From contig NZ_PVZF01000010.1 of NCBI RefSeq assembly GCF_003002055.1, positions 1-64,000 on the forward strand: 64,000 bases of DNA, given 5' to 3'. This document shows positions 29,123-37,090 of the stretch, piece after piece. Position 1 is the first letter of the stretch. Each line of letters opens with the position of its first letter. The position numbers were made by a program, and so were the translations under genes. The notes under the pieces were generated by a model, which worked only from the letters and a program-made list of their open reading frames with translations, was not told where the DNA came from and ran no database searches. Source of the DNA: Kineococcus rhizosphaerae. Lineage in GTDB: Bacteria > Actinomycetota > Actinomycetes > Actinomycetales > Kineococcaceae.

Positions 29123-30847
29123 GTGTTGTTCACCCTCCTGCGAGAGCACCTCCGTCCTCACCGCGGGTTGCTGGTGGCGGTCCTCGTCCTGCAGGTCCTG
29201 CAGACCGTGGCCTCGCTGTACCTGCCCCGACTGAACGCCGACATCATCGACCGGGGCGTCGTGACCGGCGACACCGGCTACATCTGGCGCACCGGCGCCC
29301 TGATGCTCGCCATCACCCTCGTCCAGGTCGTCGCCACGATCTCCGCGGTCCGCTGCGGCGCGTACGCGGCGATGGCCGTGGGCCGCGACGTGCGCGCGGC
29401 CGTCTTCGGGCACGTCCTGGACTTCTCCAAGGCCGAGGTCGGGCGCTTCGGCGCCCCCTCGCTCATCACCCGCGGGACCAACGACGTCCAGCAGGTGCAG
29501 ATGCTCGTGCTGATGACGTGCACGATGATCGTCTCCGCGCCCATCCTGTGCGTCGGCGGGATCGTCATGGCGTTGCGCGAGGACGTGGGGCTGAGCTGGC
29601 TCGTCGTCGTCGCGGTCCCCGTGCTGGTCGCCGTGATGGCGGCGATCATGGTGCGCCTCGGGCCCATGTTCGGTCAGCTGCAGAAGAAGATCGACACCGT
29701 GAACCGCGTGCTGCGCGAACAGCTCACGGGGTTGCGCGTCGTGCGCGGTTTCGTCCGCGAGGACGCCGAGCGGGCCCGGTTCGAACGGGCCAACGCCGAA
29801 CTCACCGACGTCGCGGTCCGGACGGGCCGGCTGTTCTCGATCGTCTTCCCGTTCGTGACGCTCGTGATGAACCTGACCAGCGCGGCCGTCGTGTGGTTCG
29901 GCGCGGGCCGGGTGGAGAGCGGGGACCTGCAGATCGGCTCGCTCATCGCGTTCCTGTCCTACCTCGTGCAGATCCTCATGGGCGTCATGATGACGACGTT
30001 CCTGGCGGTCGTGGGGCCCCGGGCGGCGGTCTCGGCCGGCCGCATCGAGGAGGTCCTGCAGACGCCGACGAGCGTGCGCCCGGCGCAGGCCGCGGCGACC
30101 GCGCCGAGCTCGGGGCGCCTGGAGTTCCGCGAGGTCTCGTTCTCCTACCCCGGCGCCGACCGGGCCGTCCTGGACCGCGTCACCTTCGACGTCGCACCGG
30201 GCCGCACCACGGCCGTCATCGGGTCGACGGGGTCGGGCAAGACGACCGTCGTGAACCTCGCGACCCGGCTCGCGGACGTCTCGGCGGGCGCCGTCGTGCT
30301 CGACGGCGTCGACGTGCGGTCCCTGGCCGACGCGGACCTGCGCCGGCGCGTGGGACTCGTCCCGCAGCGGCCCTACCTGTTCGCGGGGACGGTGGCCTCG
30401 AACCTGCGGTTCGGCCGCCCCGACGCCTCCGACGAGGAGCTGTGGGCGGCGCTGCGGACGGCGCAGGCCGAGGACTTCGTGCGGGCCAAGCCCGAGGGGC
30501 TGGACACGCCGATCTCCCAGGGCGGCACCAACGTCTCGGGCGGGCAGCGGCAGCGGCTGTCGATCGCGCGCCTGCTCGTGCAGCGGCCCGCGGTGTTCGT
30601 GTTCGACGACGCGTTCTCGGCCCTGGACACCGCGACCGACGCCAGGCTGCGGGCGGCCCTGGCCGCCGACCTGCCCGACGCGGCGATCCTCGTGGTGGCG
30701 CAACGGGTCTCCACGATCGTGGGCGCCGACGAGATCGTCGTGCTGGAGAACGGCCGGGTCGTCGGCCGCGGGAGGCACGGGGAACTGCTGCAGACGTGCC
30801 CGACGTACGAGGAGATCGTCTCGAGCCAGCTGGAGGTTGCAGCGTGA
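29123..30847 (+). CDS. Heterodimeric ABC exporter, degenerate-site half
   Basis: A 574-residue exporter half: six membrane helices in residues 15-300, then an ABC domain. Walker A GSTGSGKTT and signature NVSGGQRQR are intact. Walker B is VFVFDDAFSALD, with Asp in place of the catalytic Glu. Its partner 137 bp downstream has the reverse defect (ISAGE signature, intact Glu). That is the known pattern of asymmetric exporters such as TM287/288 and BmrCD. Multidrug or lipid export is typical; the substrate is unknown. The GTG start at 29123 begins VLFTLLREHLRPHRG, as in homologues. Confidence 0.92.
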   Translation: MLFTLLREHLRPHRGLLVAVLVLQVLQTVASLYLPRLNADIIDRGVVTGDTGYIWRTGALMLAITLVQVVATISAVRCGAYAAMAVGRDVRAAVFGHVLDFSKAEVGRFGAPSLITRGTNDVQQVQMLVLMTCTMIVSAPILCVGGIVMALREDVGLSWLVVVAVPVLVAVMAAIMVRLGPMFGQLQKKIDTVNRVLREQLTGLRVVRGFVREDAERARFERANAELTDVAVRTGRLFSIVFPFVTLVMNLTSAAVVWFGAGRVESGDLQIGSLIAFLSYLVQILMGVMMTTFLAVVGPRAAVSAGRIEEVLQTPTSVRPAQAAATAPSSGRLEFREVSFSYPGADRAVLDRVTFDVAPGRTTAVIGSTGSGKTTVVNLATRLADVSAGAVVLDGVDVRSLADADLRRRVGLVPQRPYLFAGTVASNLRFGRPDASDEELWAALRTAQAEDFVRAKPEGLDTPISQGGTNVSGGQRQRLSIARLLVQRPAVFVFDDAFSALDTATDARLRAALAADLPDAAILVVAQRVSTIVGADEIVVLENGRVVGRGRHGELLQTCPTYEEIVSSQLEVAA

Positions 30848-30976
30848 GCGACGAGCGGCGCGACGGCGCCTGGACTGAGGGAACGCGTCCGGCGCTGGGC
30901 GCCGGCTCCAGACGGAGTCGCTGCGCGGTCCCGAGGGAAGGCGCCGTCACGAGCGCCGCGACGGAGCGAACGAGGG
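30844..30976 (+). repeat. Dispersed intergenic repeat, copy B
   Basis: About 133 bp between two ABC genes that would otherwise be expected to be coupled. It starts GTGAGCGACGAGCGG and ends GAGCGAACGAGG. It is bracketed by a 13-bp direct repeat, TGCAGCGTGAGCG, at 30838-30850 and 30978-30990: the first carries the stop of the upstream gene and the second the start of the downstream gene. The internal blocks match copy A at 11465-11574. Confidence 0.78.
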
Positions 30977-30983
30977 GTGCAGC

Positions 30984-32801
30984 GTGAGCGGGCGCGGGGG
31001 TCCGATGCGGATGGCCGGTGCCCCGGGCCAGAAGGCGCAGTCGTTCGTCCCGTCCGGCAAGCGCCTGCTGTCCCGGATGGGCCCGGACGCGGCGCGGCTG
31101 GCGGTGGTGCTGGTCCTGGCCGTGGCCAGCGTCGCGCTGACGGTCTACGTCCCCAAGCTCCTGGGGCACGCGACGGACTACGTGGTGCAGGCCGCGTTCG
31201 GCGGCCGGCCGCTGGACCGGTCGGGGCTGGGCCGCACGATCGTCGAGGTCGCGCTGATCTGCGTGCTGTCGGCGTTCCTGTCGTTCCTGCAGGGGCTGAT
31301 GCTGAACCGGGTCGTGCAGCGCACGGTGTTCCGGCTGCGCGGTGACGTCGAGGCGAAGCTGCACCGGCTGCCGCTCTCGCACGTCGACTCCACGCCGCGC
31401 GGGGAACTCCTCTCGCGGGTGACGAACGACATCGACAACATCTCCCAGAGCCTGCAGCAGACCGTGTCGCAGGCCCTGGTCTCGGCGCTGACGGTGATCG
31501 GCGTCGTGGTGATGATGTTCACGATCAGCTGGCGGCTGGCGCTGCTGGCGCTGGTGGCGATCCCGCTGACGCTGGTGGTCGTCGCGACGATCGCGAAGCG
31601 CTCGCAGCCGCTGTTCGTCAGCCAGTGGCGCGAGACGGGGGCGCTGAACGCGCAGATCGAGGAGGTGTTCACGGGGCACGACGTCGTGACGGCGTTCGGG
31701 CGCCGCGAGGAGGTCCGCGCGCGGTTCACGGCGAGGAACTCCGAGCTGTACGGCGCGAGCGCCGGGGCGCAGTTCCTGTCGGGCACGATCATGCCGTCGA
31801 CGATGCTCATCGGGAACCTCGTCTACGTCGCGATCGCGGTGGTGGGCGCGACGATGGTGACGACGGGGTCGATCACGATCGGCGGGGTGCAGGCGTTCGT
31901 GCAGTACTCGCGGCAGTTCACGCAGCCGCTGGCGCAGCTGGGGTCGATGGCGAACCTGCTGCAGTCGGGGGTCGCCTCGGCGGAGCGGGTGTTCGAGGTG
32001 CTGGACGCGCCGGAGATGTCGCCGGACCCGGTGGACGGCCCGAAGCCGTCGGGGCCCGGGCGCATCGAGTTCGAGGGCGTGTCGTTCCGGTACGCCCCCG
32101 ACGTCCCCCTCATCGAGGACCTGTCGTTCACGGCCGAACCGGGCCAGACGGTCGCGATCGTGGGCCCGACGGGGGCGGGCAAGACGACGCTGGTGAACCT
32201 GCTGCTGCGCTACTACGAGGTGGACTCGGGGCGCATCCTGCTCGACGGCGTGGACACGGCGACGATGTCCCGGCAGGACCTGCGCTCGCGCGCCGCGATC
32301 GTGCTGCAGGACACGTGGTTGTTCGAGGGCACGATCGAGGAGAACATCGCCTACTCGCGGCCGTCGGCCTCGCACGAGGAGGTCCTGGAGGCGGCGCGCG
32401 CAGCGTCGGTGGACACGGTCGTGGACACGTTGCCGGACGGGTTCGCGACGGTCGTGGACGACGACGCGGGGCGCATCAGCGCGGGCGAGAAGCAGCTCGT
32501 GACGATCGCCCGGGCGTACCTGGCGCGCCCGCAGGTGCTGGTGCTGGACGAGGCGACGAGTTCGGTGGACACCCGCACCGAGCGGGTCGTGCAGCGGGCG
32601 ATGGCGCAGTTGCGCCAGGACCGCACGAGCCTGGTCATCGCGCACCGGCTCTCGACGATCCGGGACGCGGACCTGATCCTGGTGATGGAGTCGGGGCGGG
32701 TCGTGGAGCAGGGCCGGCACGCCGACCTGGTGGCCGCGGGCGGGGCGTACGCGCGGCTGCACGAGGCGCAGTTCGCGGGCGCGGCGGCGGAGGTGGAGTA
32801 G
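30984..32801 (+). CDS. Heterodimeric ABC exporter, consensus-Walker half
   Basis: A 605-residue exporter half. A basic N-terminus is followed by six membrane helices (about residues 40-330) and an ABC domain with Walker A GPTGAGKTT, Q-loop VLQDTWLFEGTIEENI, a degenerate signature RISAGEKQLVTIA and intact Walker B VLVLDEATSSVDTRTE and H-loop IAHRLSTI. It pairs with the preceding gene. Because its Walker B Glu faces the partner's VSGGQ signature, the dimer should have one working and one degenerate ATP site. Confidence 0.93.
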   Translation: MSGRGGPMRMAGAPGQKAQSFVPSGKRLLSRMGPDAARLAVVLVLAVASVALTVYVPKLLGHATDYVVQAAFGGRPLDRSGLGRTIVEVALICVLSAFLSFLQGLMLNRVVQRTVFRLRGDVEAKLHRLPLSHVDSTPRGELLSRVTNDIDNISQSLQQTVSQALVSALTVIGVVVMMFTISWRLALLALVAIPLTLVVVATIAKRSQPLFVSQWRETGALNAQIEEVFTGHDVVTAFGRREEVRARFTARNSELYGASAGAQFLSGTIMPSTMLIGNLVYVAIAVVGATMVTTGSITIGGVQAFVQYSRQFTQPLAQLGSMANLLQSGVASAERVFEVLDAPEMSPDPVDGPKPSGPGRIEFEGVSFRYAPDVPLIEDLSFTAEPGQTVAIVGPTGAGKTTLVNLLLRYYEVDSGRILLDGVDTATMSRQDLRSRAAIVLQDTWLFEGTIEENIAYSRPSASHEEVLEAARAASVDTVVDTLPDGFATVVDDDAGRISAGEKQLVTIARAYLARPQVLVLDEATSSVDTRTERVVQRAMAQLRQDRTSLVIAHRLSTIRDADLILVMESGRVVEQGRHADLVAAGGAYARLHEAQFAGAAAEVE

Positions 32802-32803
32802 CG

Positions 32804-33175
32804 GTGGACTCCCTGGGTGACCGCGCGGTGCCGAACCTGCCGGCGCGCGACCTGGGCGCGACGTCGAGGTTCTACGGCGCGCTGGGGTTCGTCGAGGCGT
32901 ACCGGTCGGACGAGTGCGCGGTGCTGCGCCGCGGGCCGGTGCAGCTGGAGTTCTTCGGCTTCGCCGCGCTGGACCCGTGGTCGAGCTCGTTCCGTTGCAC
33001 CCTGCGGCTGGCCGACCTCGACGGGTTCTGCGCCCTCGCGCGGGCGGCGGGGGTCCCGGTGGGGCGCACCGGGTTCCCCCGCCTGCACCTGCCGCGCGTG
33101 GAGGACTGGGGCGGCCGGGTCGCCCACCTGCTGGACCCGGACGGCACCCAGCTGTCCCTGGTGGAGAGGGCCTGA
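32804..33175 (+). CDS. Bleomycin resistance protein, Tn5 Ble-like (VOC family)
   Basis: A 123-residue vicinal-oxygen-chelate protein that resembles the transposon Tn5 Ble protein throughout: AVPNLPARDLGATSRFYGAL, LRRGPVQLEFFGF, ALDPWSSSFRCTLRLADLD, GFPRLHLPRVEDWGG and LLDPDGTQLSLVE. Ble proteins are dimers that sequester bleomycin-type glycopeptides. The GTG is two bases after the ABC exporter stop, so it may be co-transcribed with the exporter. A generic VOC enzyme is possible but less likely given the Ble-specific blocks. Confidence 0.85.
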   Translation: MDSLGDRAVPNLPARDLGATSRFYGALGFVEAYRSDECAVLRRGPVQLEFFGFAALDPWSSSFRCTLRLADLDGFCALARAAGVPVGRTGFPRLHLPRVEDWGGRVAHLLDPDGTQLSLVERA

Positions 33176-33177
33176 CC

Positions 33178-33546
33178 TCAGATCTCGACGTTGCGCTCGA
33201 GGACCGTGAGCTGGCGGCGGGCCATGGCCAGGTTGGCGCGGCTGCGGTCCAGGACGAGGTAGAGGAACAGGCCCTGGCCGTTCTGGCTCTGCAGCAGGCG
33301 CAGGAGGTGCAGCTGGGTGCCGAGGGTGATCAGGACGTCCTCGGGGGTGTCGTCCAGGCCGAGGCGCTGCAGGGTCTTCAGCTCGGCGCGCACGACGTCG
33401 GTGTTGCCGGCGGCGGCGACGTCGAGGTCGAGGGTCCCGCCGCCGACCGAGCCCAGCGACATCCCGGTCTCGTAGTCGACGAGGGCGGCCGCGATGGCGC
33501 CGTCGATGTCGAGCGCGCTCTTGAGGGTGTCGTTCACGGTGGTCAC
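33178..33546 (-). CDS. Small roadblock/LC7-like protein
   Basis: A 122-residue soluble protein. The GTG at 33546 has CGGAGG 6 bp upstream. The pattern (SALDIDGAIAAALVDYETGM, GGGTLDLDVAAAGNTDVVRAE, LGTQLHLLRLLQ, GLFLYLVLDRSRANLAMARRQL) resembles the roadblock/LC7 fold, small proteins that regulate Ras-like GTPases or polar complexes; this assignment is by pattern only. It stands alone, ending two bases from the convergent Ble gene. No GTPase gene is adjacent. The 200 bp upstream to the next ABC gene hold its promoter and nothing else recognised. Confidence 0.65.
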   Translation of the reverse strand: MTTVNDTLKSALDIDGAIAAALVDYETGMSLGSVGGGTLDLDVAAAGNTDVVRAELKTLQRLGLDDTPEDVLITLGTQLHLLRLLQSQNGQGLFLYLVLDRSRANLAMARRQLTVLERNVEI

Positions 33547-33746
33547 GGGGTTCCTCCGGGGTGTGGGGCGGGGGCGTTCCCCCGACACCTCGACCATCAG
33601 GCCAGTGACTCAGAGTGCACAAGCGGGCGCCCTCCGATTACCGCGCGTGGCCGATCGGGGCGCTGCCGCGGGGGTGAGCGCCGGGTGGGCCGAACGGGTG
33701 AGAAGGTCGTCCTCACACCCCCCGACACCCCCTCAGGATCGCCTCC

Positions 33747-35288
33747 ATGTCCTCTCGCCCCGTGCTCGACGTGCTGCGCCGACACCGCCGCGCCGTCGCC
33801 GTCGGCTGCGGGTCCTCGATGGTCCACCAGACCTGCGAGGCGCTCGTCCCCGTCGCCATCGGCCTCGCCGTCGACCGGGCCGTCGGCACCGGCGACGTCC
33901 GGGCCGTCGTGCTGTGCGTCCTCGGGGTCCTGGCGCTGTTCGCGGTGCTGTCCAGCGCCGGGACCTTCGCCTTCTGGACCGTCGACGTCGCCGAGTTCGA
34001 CGAGGCCCACTCCCTGCGCACGTCCGCCACCAGCGCCGTGCTGCGCGACCCCGCCGTCCTGCGCGACCGGCAGGTCGGCGACGTGCTGTCCGTCGTGACC
34101 TCCGACACCCGGCACACCGCCGAGTCGCTCGGCCTGGTCAGCTTCCTCGCCTCCGGGTGCTTCGGGATGGTCGTGGCCGCGGTCGTGCTGCTGCGCATCG
34201 ACGTGGCCCTCGGCCTCGGCCTGCTCGTGAGCGTGCCCGTCGTCGTCCTCGGCCTGCAGGCCCTGGCCCCGCGGCTGGAACGGCGCGTCCACGACCGCCA
34301 GCGCAGCGCCGGGCTGGCCGCCGCGGTCGCCGCCGACCTGCTCGCCGGCCTGCGCCCCCTGCGCGGGTTCGGCGGGGTCCCCGAGGCCGTCCGCCGCTAC
34401 CACCTGGCCAGCGCGGTCTCGCGGCGCGCGGCCGTCGGGGCGGCCGGGGCCACCTCCGTCCTCGTCGGCGCCGGCACCCTGGCCACCGGCGCCATCCTCG
34501 TCGCCACCGCCGCCGCCGCCGGCGCCCTCGTCGCCCGCGGCCGCCTCGACCTCGGCGAGTTCGTCACCGTCGTGGGGATGGCCAGCTTCCTGGCCGACCC
34601 CGTCCGCAACGTCAGCGCCTGCGTCCAGCAGCTCGCCGTCTCGCGCGCCAGCGCCCGCCGGGTCGCCGCCCTGCTGACCCCGCCCGCCCCCCGCACCGAG
34701 GCCGGCCGCCCCCGCGCCGGGCACCTGAGCCCGGCCCCCGGGGAGGTCCTGGGGATCGTCGCGACCGACACGGCGACGGCGGACGCGGTCACCGCGGGCT
34801 TCGCCGGGGCGGGCACGCTCGTCGAGCCCGCCGAGACGCACCTGCTCGGCGAGACCCTCGCCGACGCGCTGACGACCGGTCCCGTCCCGGCCGGCCGCGG
34901 CGTCGAGCTGGGCGCCGCGCTCGCCGCGGCCGCCGCCCCCACCGACCTCGACGCGCCCCTGGCCGACGGCGGCACGAACTTCTCCGGCGGCCAGCGCCAG
35001 CGCATCGGCCTGGCCCGCGCGCTGGCCGCCGACCGGGAGGTGCTGGTCCTGCGCGACCCGACGACGGCCCTGGACGCCGTCACCGAGGACCGCGTCGCCG
35101 CGGGCGTGCGCCGGCTGCGCGCCGGGGTCGGGACGACCGTGCTGGTCACCTCCTCCCCGCTGCTGCTGACGCGCTGCGACCGCGTCGTGCTGCTGACCGC
35201 CGACGGCCGGCACGCCACCGGCACGCACACCGAGCTGCTCGACGACCCCCGGTTCGGCGCCGAGTACGCCGCGGCGGTGAGCCGGTGA
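33747..35288 (+). CDS. ABC exporter half with degenerate Walker motifs and shortened ATPase domain
   Basis: A 513-residue exporter half. Six membrane helices occupy residues 15-300. The ABC domain is short (about 180 residues) and has no Walker A: where GxxGxGKS/T belongs it reads ATDTATADAVTAG. Walker B is VLVLRDPTTALD, with Arg for the Asp and Asp for the Glu. The signature NFSGGQRQRIGLARAL is intact. The downstream partner has the opposite pattern, so this subunit probably contributes only its signature motif. A CAGGAT hexamer 7 nt before the ATG suggests a leaderless start. Confidence 0.88.
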   Translation: MSSRPVLDVLRRHRRAVAVGCGSSMVHQTCEALVPVAIGLAVDRAVGTGDVRAVVLCVLGVLALFAVLSSAGTFAFWTVDVAEFDEAHSLRTSATSAVLRDPAVLRDRQVGDVLSVVTSDTRHTAESLGLVSFLASGCFGMVVAAVVLLRIDVALGLGLLVSVPVVVLGLQALAPRLERRVHDRQRSAGLAAAVAADLLAGLRPLRGFGGVPEAVRRYHLASAVSRRAAVGAAGATSVLVGAGTLATGAILVATAAAAGALVARGRLDLGEFVTVVGMASFLADPVRNVSACVQQLAVSRASARRVAALLTPPAPRTEAGRPRAGHLSPAPGEVLGIVATDTATADAVTAGFAGAGTLVEPAETHLLGETLADALTTGPVPAGRGVELGAALAAAAAPTDLDAPLADGGTNFSGGQRQRIGLARALAADREVLVLRDPTTALDAVTEDRVAAGVRRLRAGVGTTVLVTSSPLLLTRCDRVVLLTADGRHATGTHTELLDDPRFGAEYAAAVSR

Positions 35289-37087
35289 ACGCGCTGCCCA
35301 CCGCCCTGCCCGTCGCCCCGGGCCGGCGCAGCGCCGCGGTCCTGGCCCGGACCGCCACGGCCCACCGCGGCGAGCTCGCCGCCGCGCTGACCACCACCGT
35401 CCTGTCCAGCGGCGGGACGGTCGTGCTGCCGCTGCTGCTGGGCCGGGCCGTCGACGTCGTGCGCGCCGGGGACCCCCTGACGCCCCTGCTCGTGCAGCTG
35501 TCCGTCGTCGCCGTCCTCACCGCGGTCACCACGGCCCTGGCCCGCCGCGACGCCGAACGCCTCGGCGCGAGCATCGCCGCGGACCTGCGCGAACGCGTCG
35601 TCGACCGCTCGCTGCGGATGAACCCGCGCCTGCTGGAGCGCGCCGGGTCCGGGGACGTCGCCTCGCGCGTCACCGAGGACGTCGAGCTGTTCACCAGCTC
35701 GGTGCAGCTCGGCGCGAACGTGCTGACCGCCGCCATCACCGTCGTCCTGTCGGCGGTCGGGTTCTGGGCCCTGGACTGGCGCCTGGCCCTGGCCTTCTGC
35801 GTCGTCTTCCCCGTGTACGCCCTCAGCCTGCGCTGGTACCTGCCGAAGGCCGGGCCGCTGTACGCGAACGAACGGGCCGTCGCCGCGCAGCGCTCGCAGG
35901 TGTTCCTGCAGTCCCTGCACGGCGCCTCCACCGTCCAGGCCTACGGCATGGCCGACCTGCAGGGCGAGCGCGTGCGGGCGGCCTCGGCCCGCACCGTCGG
36001 GGCCTCGCGGGCCGCGCTGGGCACCTTCGCCCGCTTCTCGATGTCCATGAACGGCGCCGAGGCCGTGGGCCTGTCTGCGCTGCTGCTCACCGGCTTCCAG
36101 CTCGTGCGCACCGGCACCGTCACCGTCGGCGCCGTCACCGCGGCCGCGCTGCTGTTCCACCGCCTGTTCGGGCCGCTGGGCACGCTGCTGCTGTCCTTCG
36201 ACGAGGTCTCGCGGGCCGCCGCCGCCCTGAACCGCCTCGTGGGGGTCGTCGACCTGCCCGAGGACCCCGCGCCGCAGGCCGACGTCGTCGCCCGCGCGCC
36301 CCGCGAGCACGTCGGGATCCGCGTGCGGGGGCTGACGCACAGCTACGCCGACGGCCCCGACGCCCCGCTCGTGCTGCGCGGCATCGACGTGGAGGTCCCC
36401 GCCGGCACGTCGCTGGCCGTCGTCGGCGAGAGCGGCGCCGGCAAGACGACCCTGGCCGCCGTCGTCGGCGGCGTCTTCCCCGCCACCGGCGGCACGGTCG
36501 AGCTCACCGGGGCGCGGGGCGCGGTGGACCTGACCGACCTCGACGCCGGGTCGGTGCGCGAGCGCGTCGGCGTCATCGCCCAGGAGTCGCACGTCTTCAC
36601 CGGCACCCTGCGCGAGGACCTCACGCTGGCCCGCCCCGGGGCCACCGACGACGAGGTGCACGCCGCGTTGCGGGTCGTCGACGGTGACGACTGGGTCAGC
36701 GCCCTGCCCGCCGGGCTCGACACCCGCGTCGGTCCCGGTGAGCTGCCCCTGTCCCAGGCCCGCGCGCAGCAGCTGGCGCTGGCCCGCCTCGTGCTGCGCG
36801 ACCCGCCCGTCGTCGTCCTCGACGAGGCCACCGCCGAAGCCGGCAGCGCCGGGGCACGGGACCTGGAGCAGTCCGCCGAGGCCGTCGTCCGCGGCCGCAC
36901 CGCCCTCGTCGTCGCCCACCGGCTCAGCCAGGCCGCGGTCTGCGACCGCATCGCCGTGATGGCCGACGGCGAGATCGCCGAGATCGGCACCCACGCCGAG
37001 CTGCTCACCCTCGGTGGCCGGTACGCCCGACTGTGGGACACCTGGTCCCGCACGGCTCAAGCCCCGCAGGCCGCCGCCGACACCTAG
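35285..37087 (+). CDS. ABC exporter half with intact Walker motifs and degenerate signature
   Basis: A 600-residue exporter half coupled to the previous gene by GTGA. Membrane helices lie at about residues 35-320. The ABC domain has Walker A GESGAGKTT, Q-loop VIAQESHVFTGTLRED, Walker B VVVLDEATAEAG and H-loop VVAHRLSQAA, all intact. The signature is LSQARAQQLALARL instead of LSGGQ. In a heterodimer this leaves one consensus ATP site (its Walker motifs with the partner's FSGGQ) and one site with neither partner intact. Confidence 0.92.
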   Translation: MNALPTALPVAPGRRSAAVLARTATAHRGELAAALTTTVLSSGGTVVLPLLLGRAVDVVRAGDPLTPLLVQLSVVAVLTAVTTALARRDAERLGASIAADLRERVVDRSLRMNPRLLERAGSGDVASRVTEDVELFTSSVQLGANVLTAAITVVLSAVGFWALDWRLALAFCVVFPVYALSLRWYLPKAGPLYANERAVAAQRSQVFLQSLHGASTVQAYGMADLQGERVRAASARTVGASRAALGTFARFSMSMNGAEAVGLSALLLTGFQLVRTGTVTVGAVTAAALLFHRLFGPLGTLLLSFDEVSRAAAALNRLVGVVDLPEDPAPQADVVARAPREHVGIRVRGLTHSYADGPDAPLVLRGIDVEVPAGTSLAVVGESGAGKTTLAAVVGGVFPATGGTVELTGARGAVDLTDLDAGSVRERVGVIAQESHVFTGTLREDLTLARPGATDDEVHAALRVVDGDDWVSALPAGLDTRVGPGELPLSQARAQQLALARLVLRDPPVVVLDEATAEAGSAGARDLEQSAEAVVRGRTALVVAHRLSQAAVCDRIAVMADGEIAEIGTHAELLTLGGRYARLWDTWSRTAQAPQAAADT

Positions 37088-37090
37088 ACG

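Noticed and set aside
33494-35284. N-terminal extension of the second ABC half
   Set aside because: It overlaps the first ABC half entirely; the real start is the GTGA-coupled GTG at 35285.
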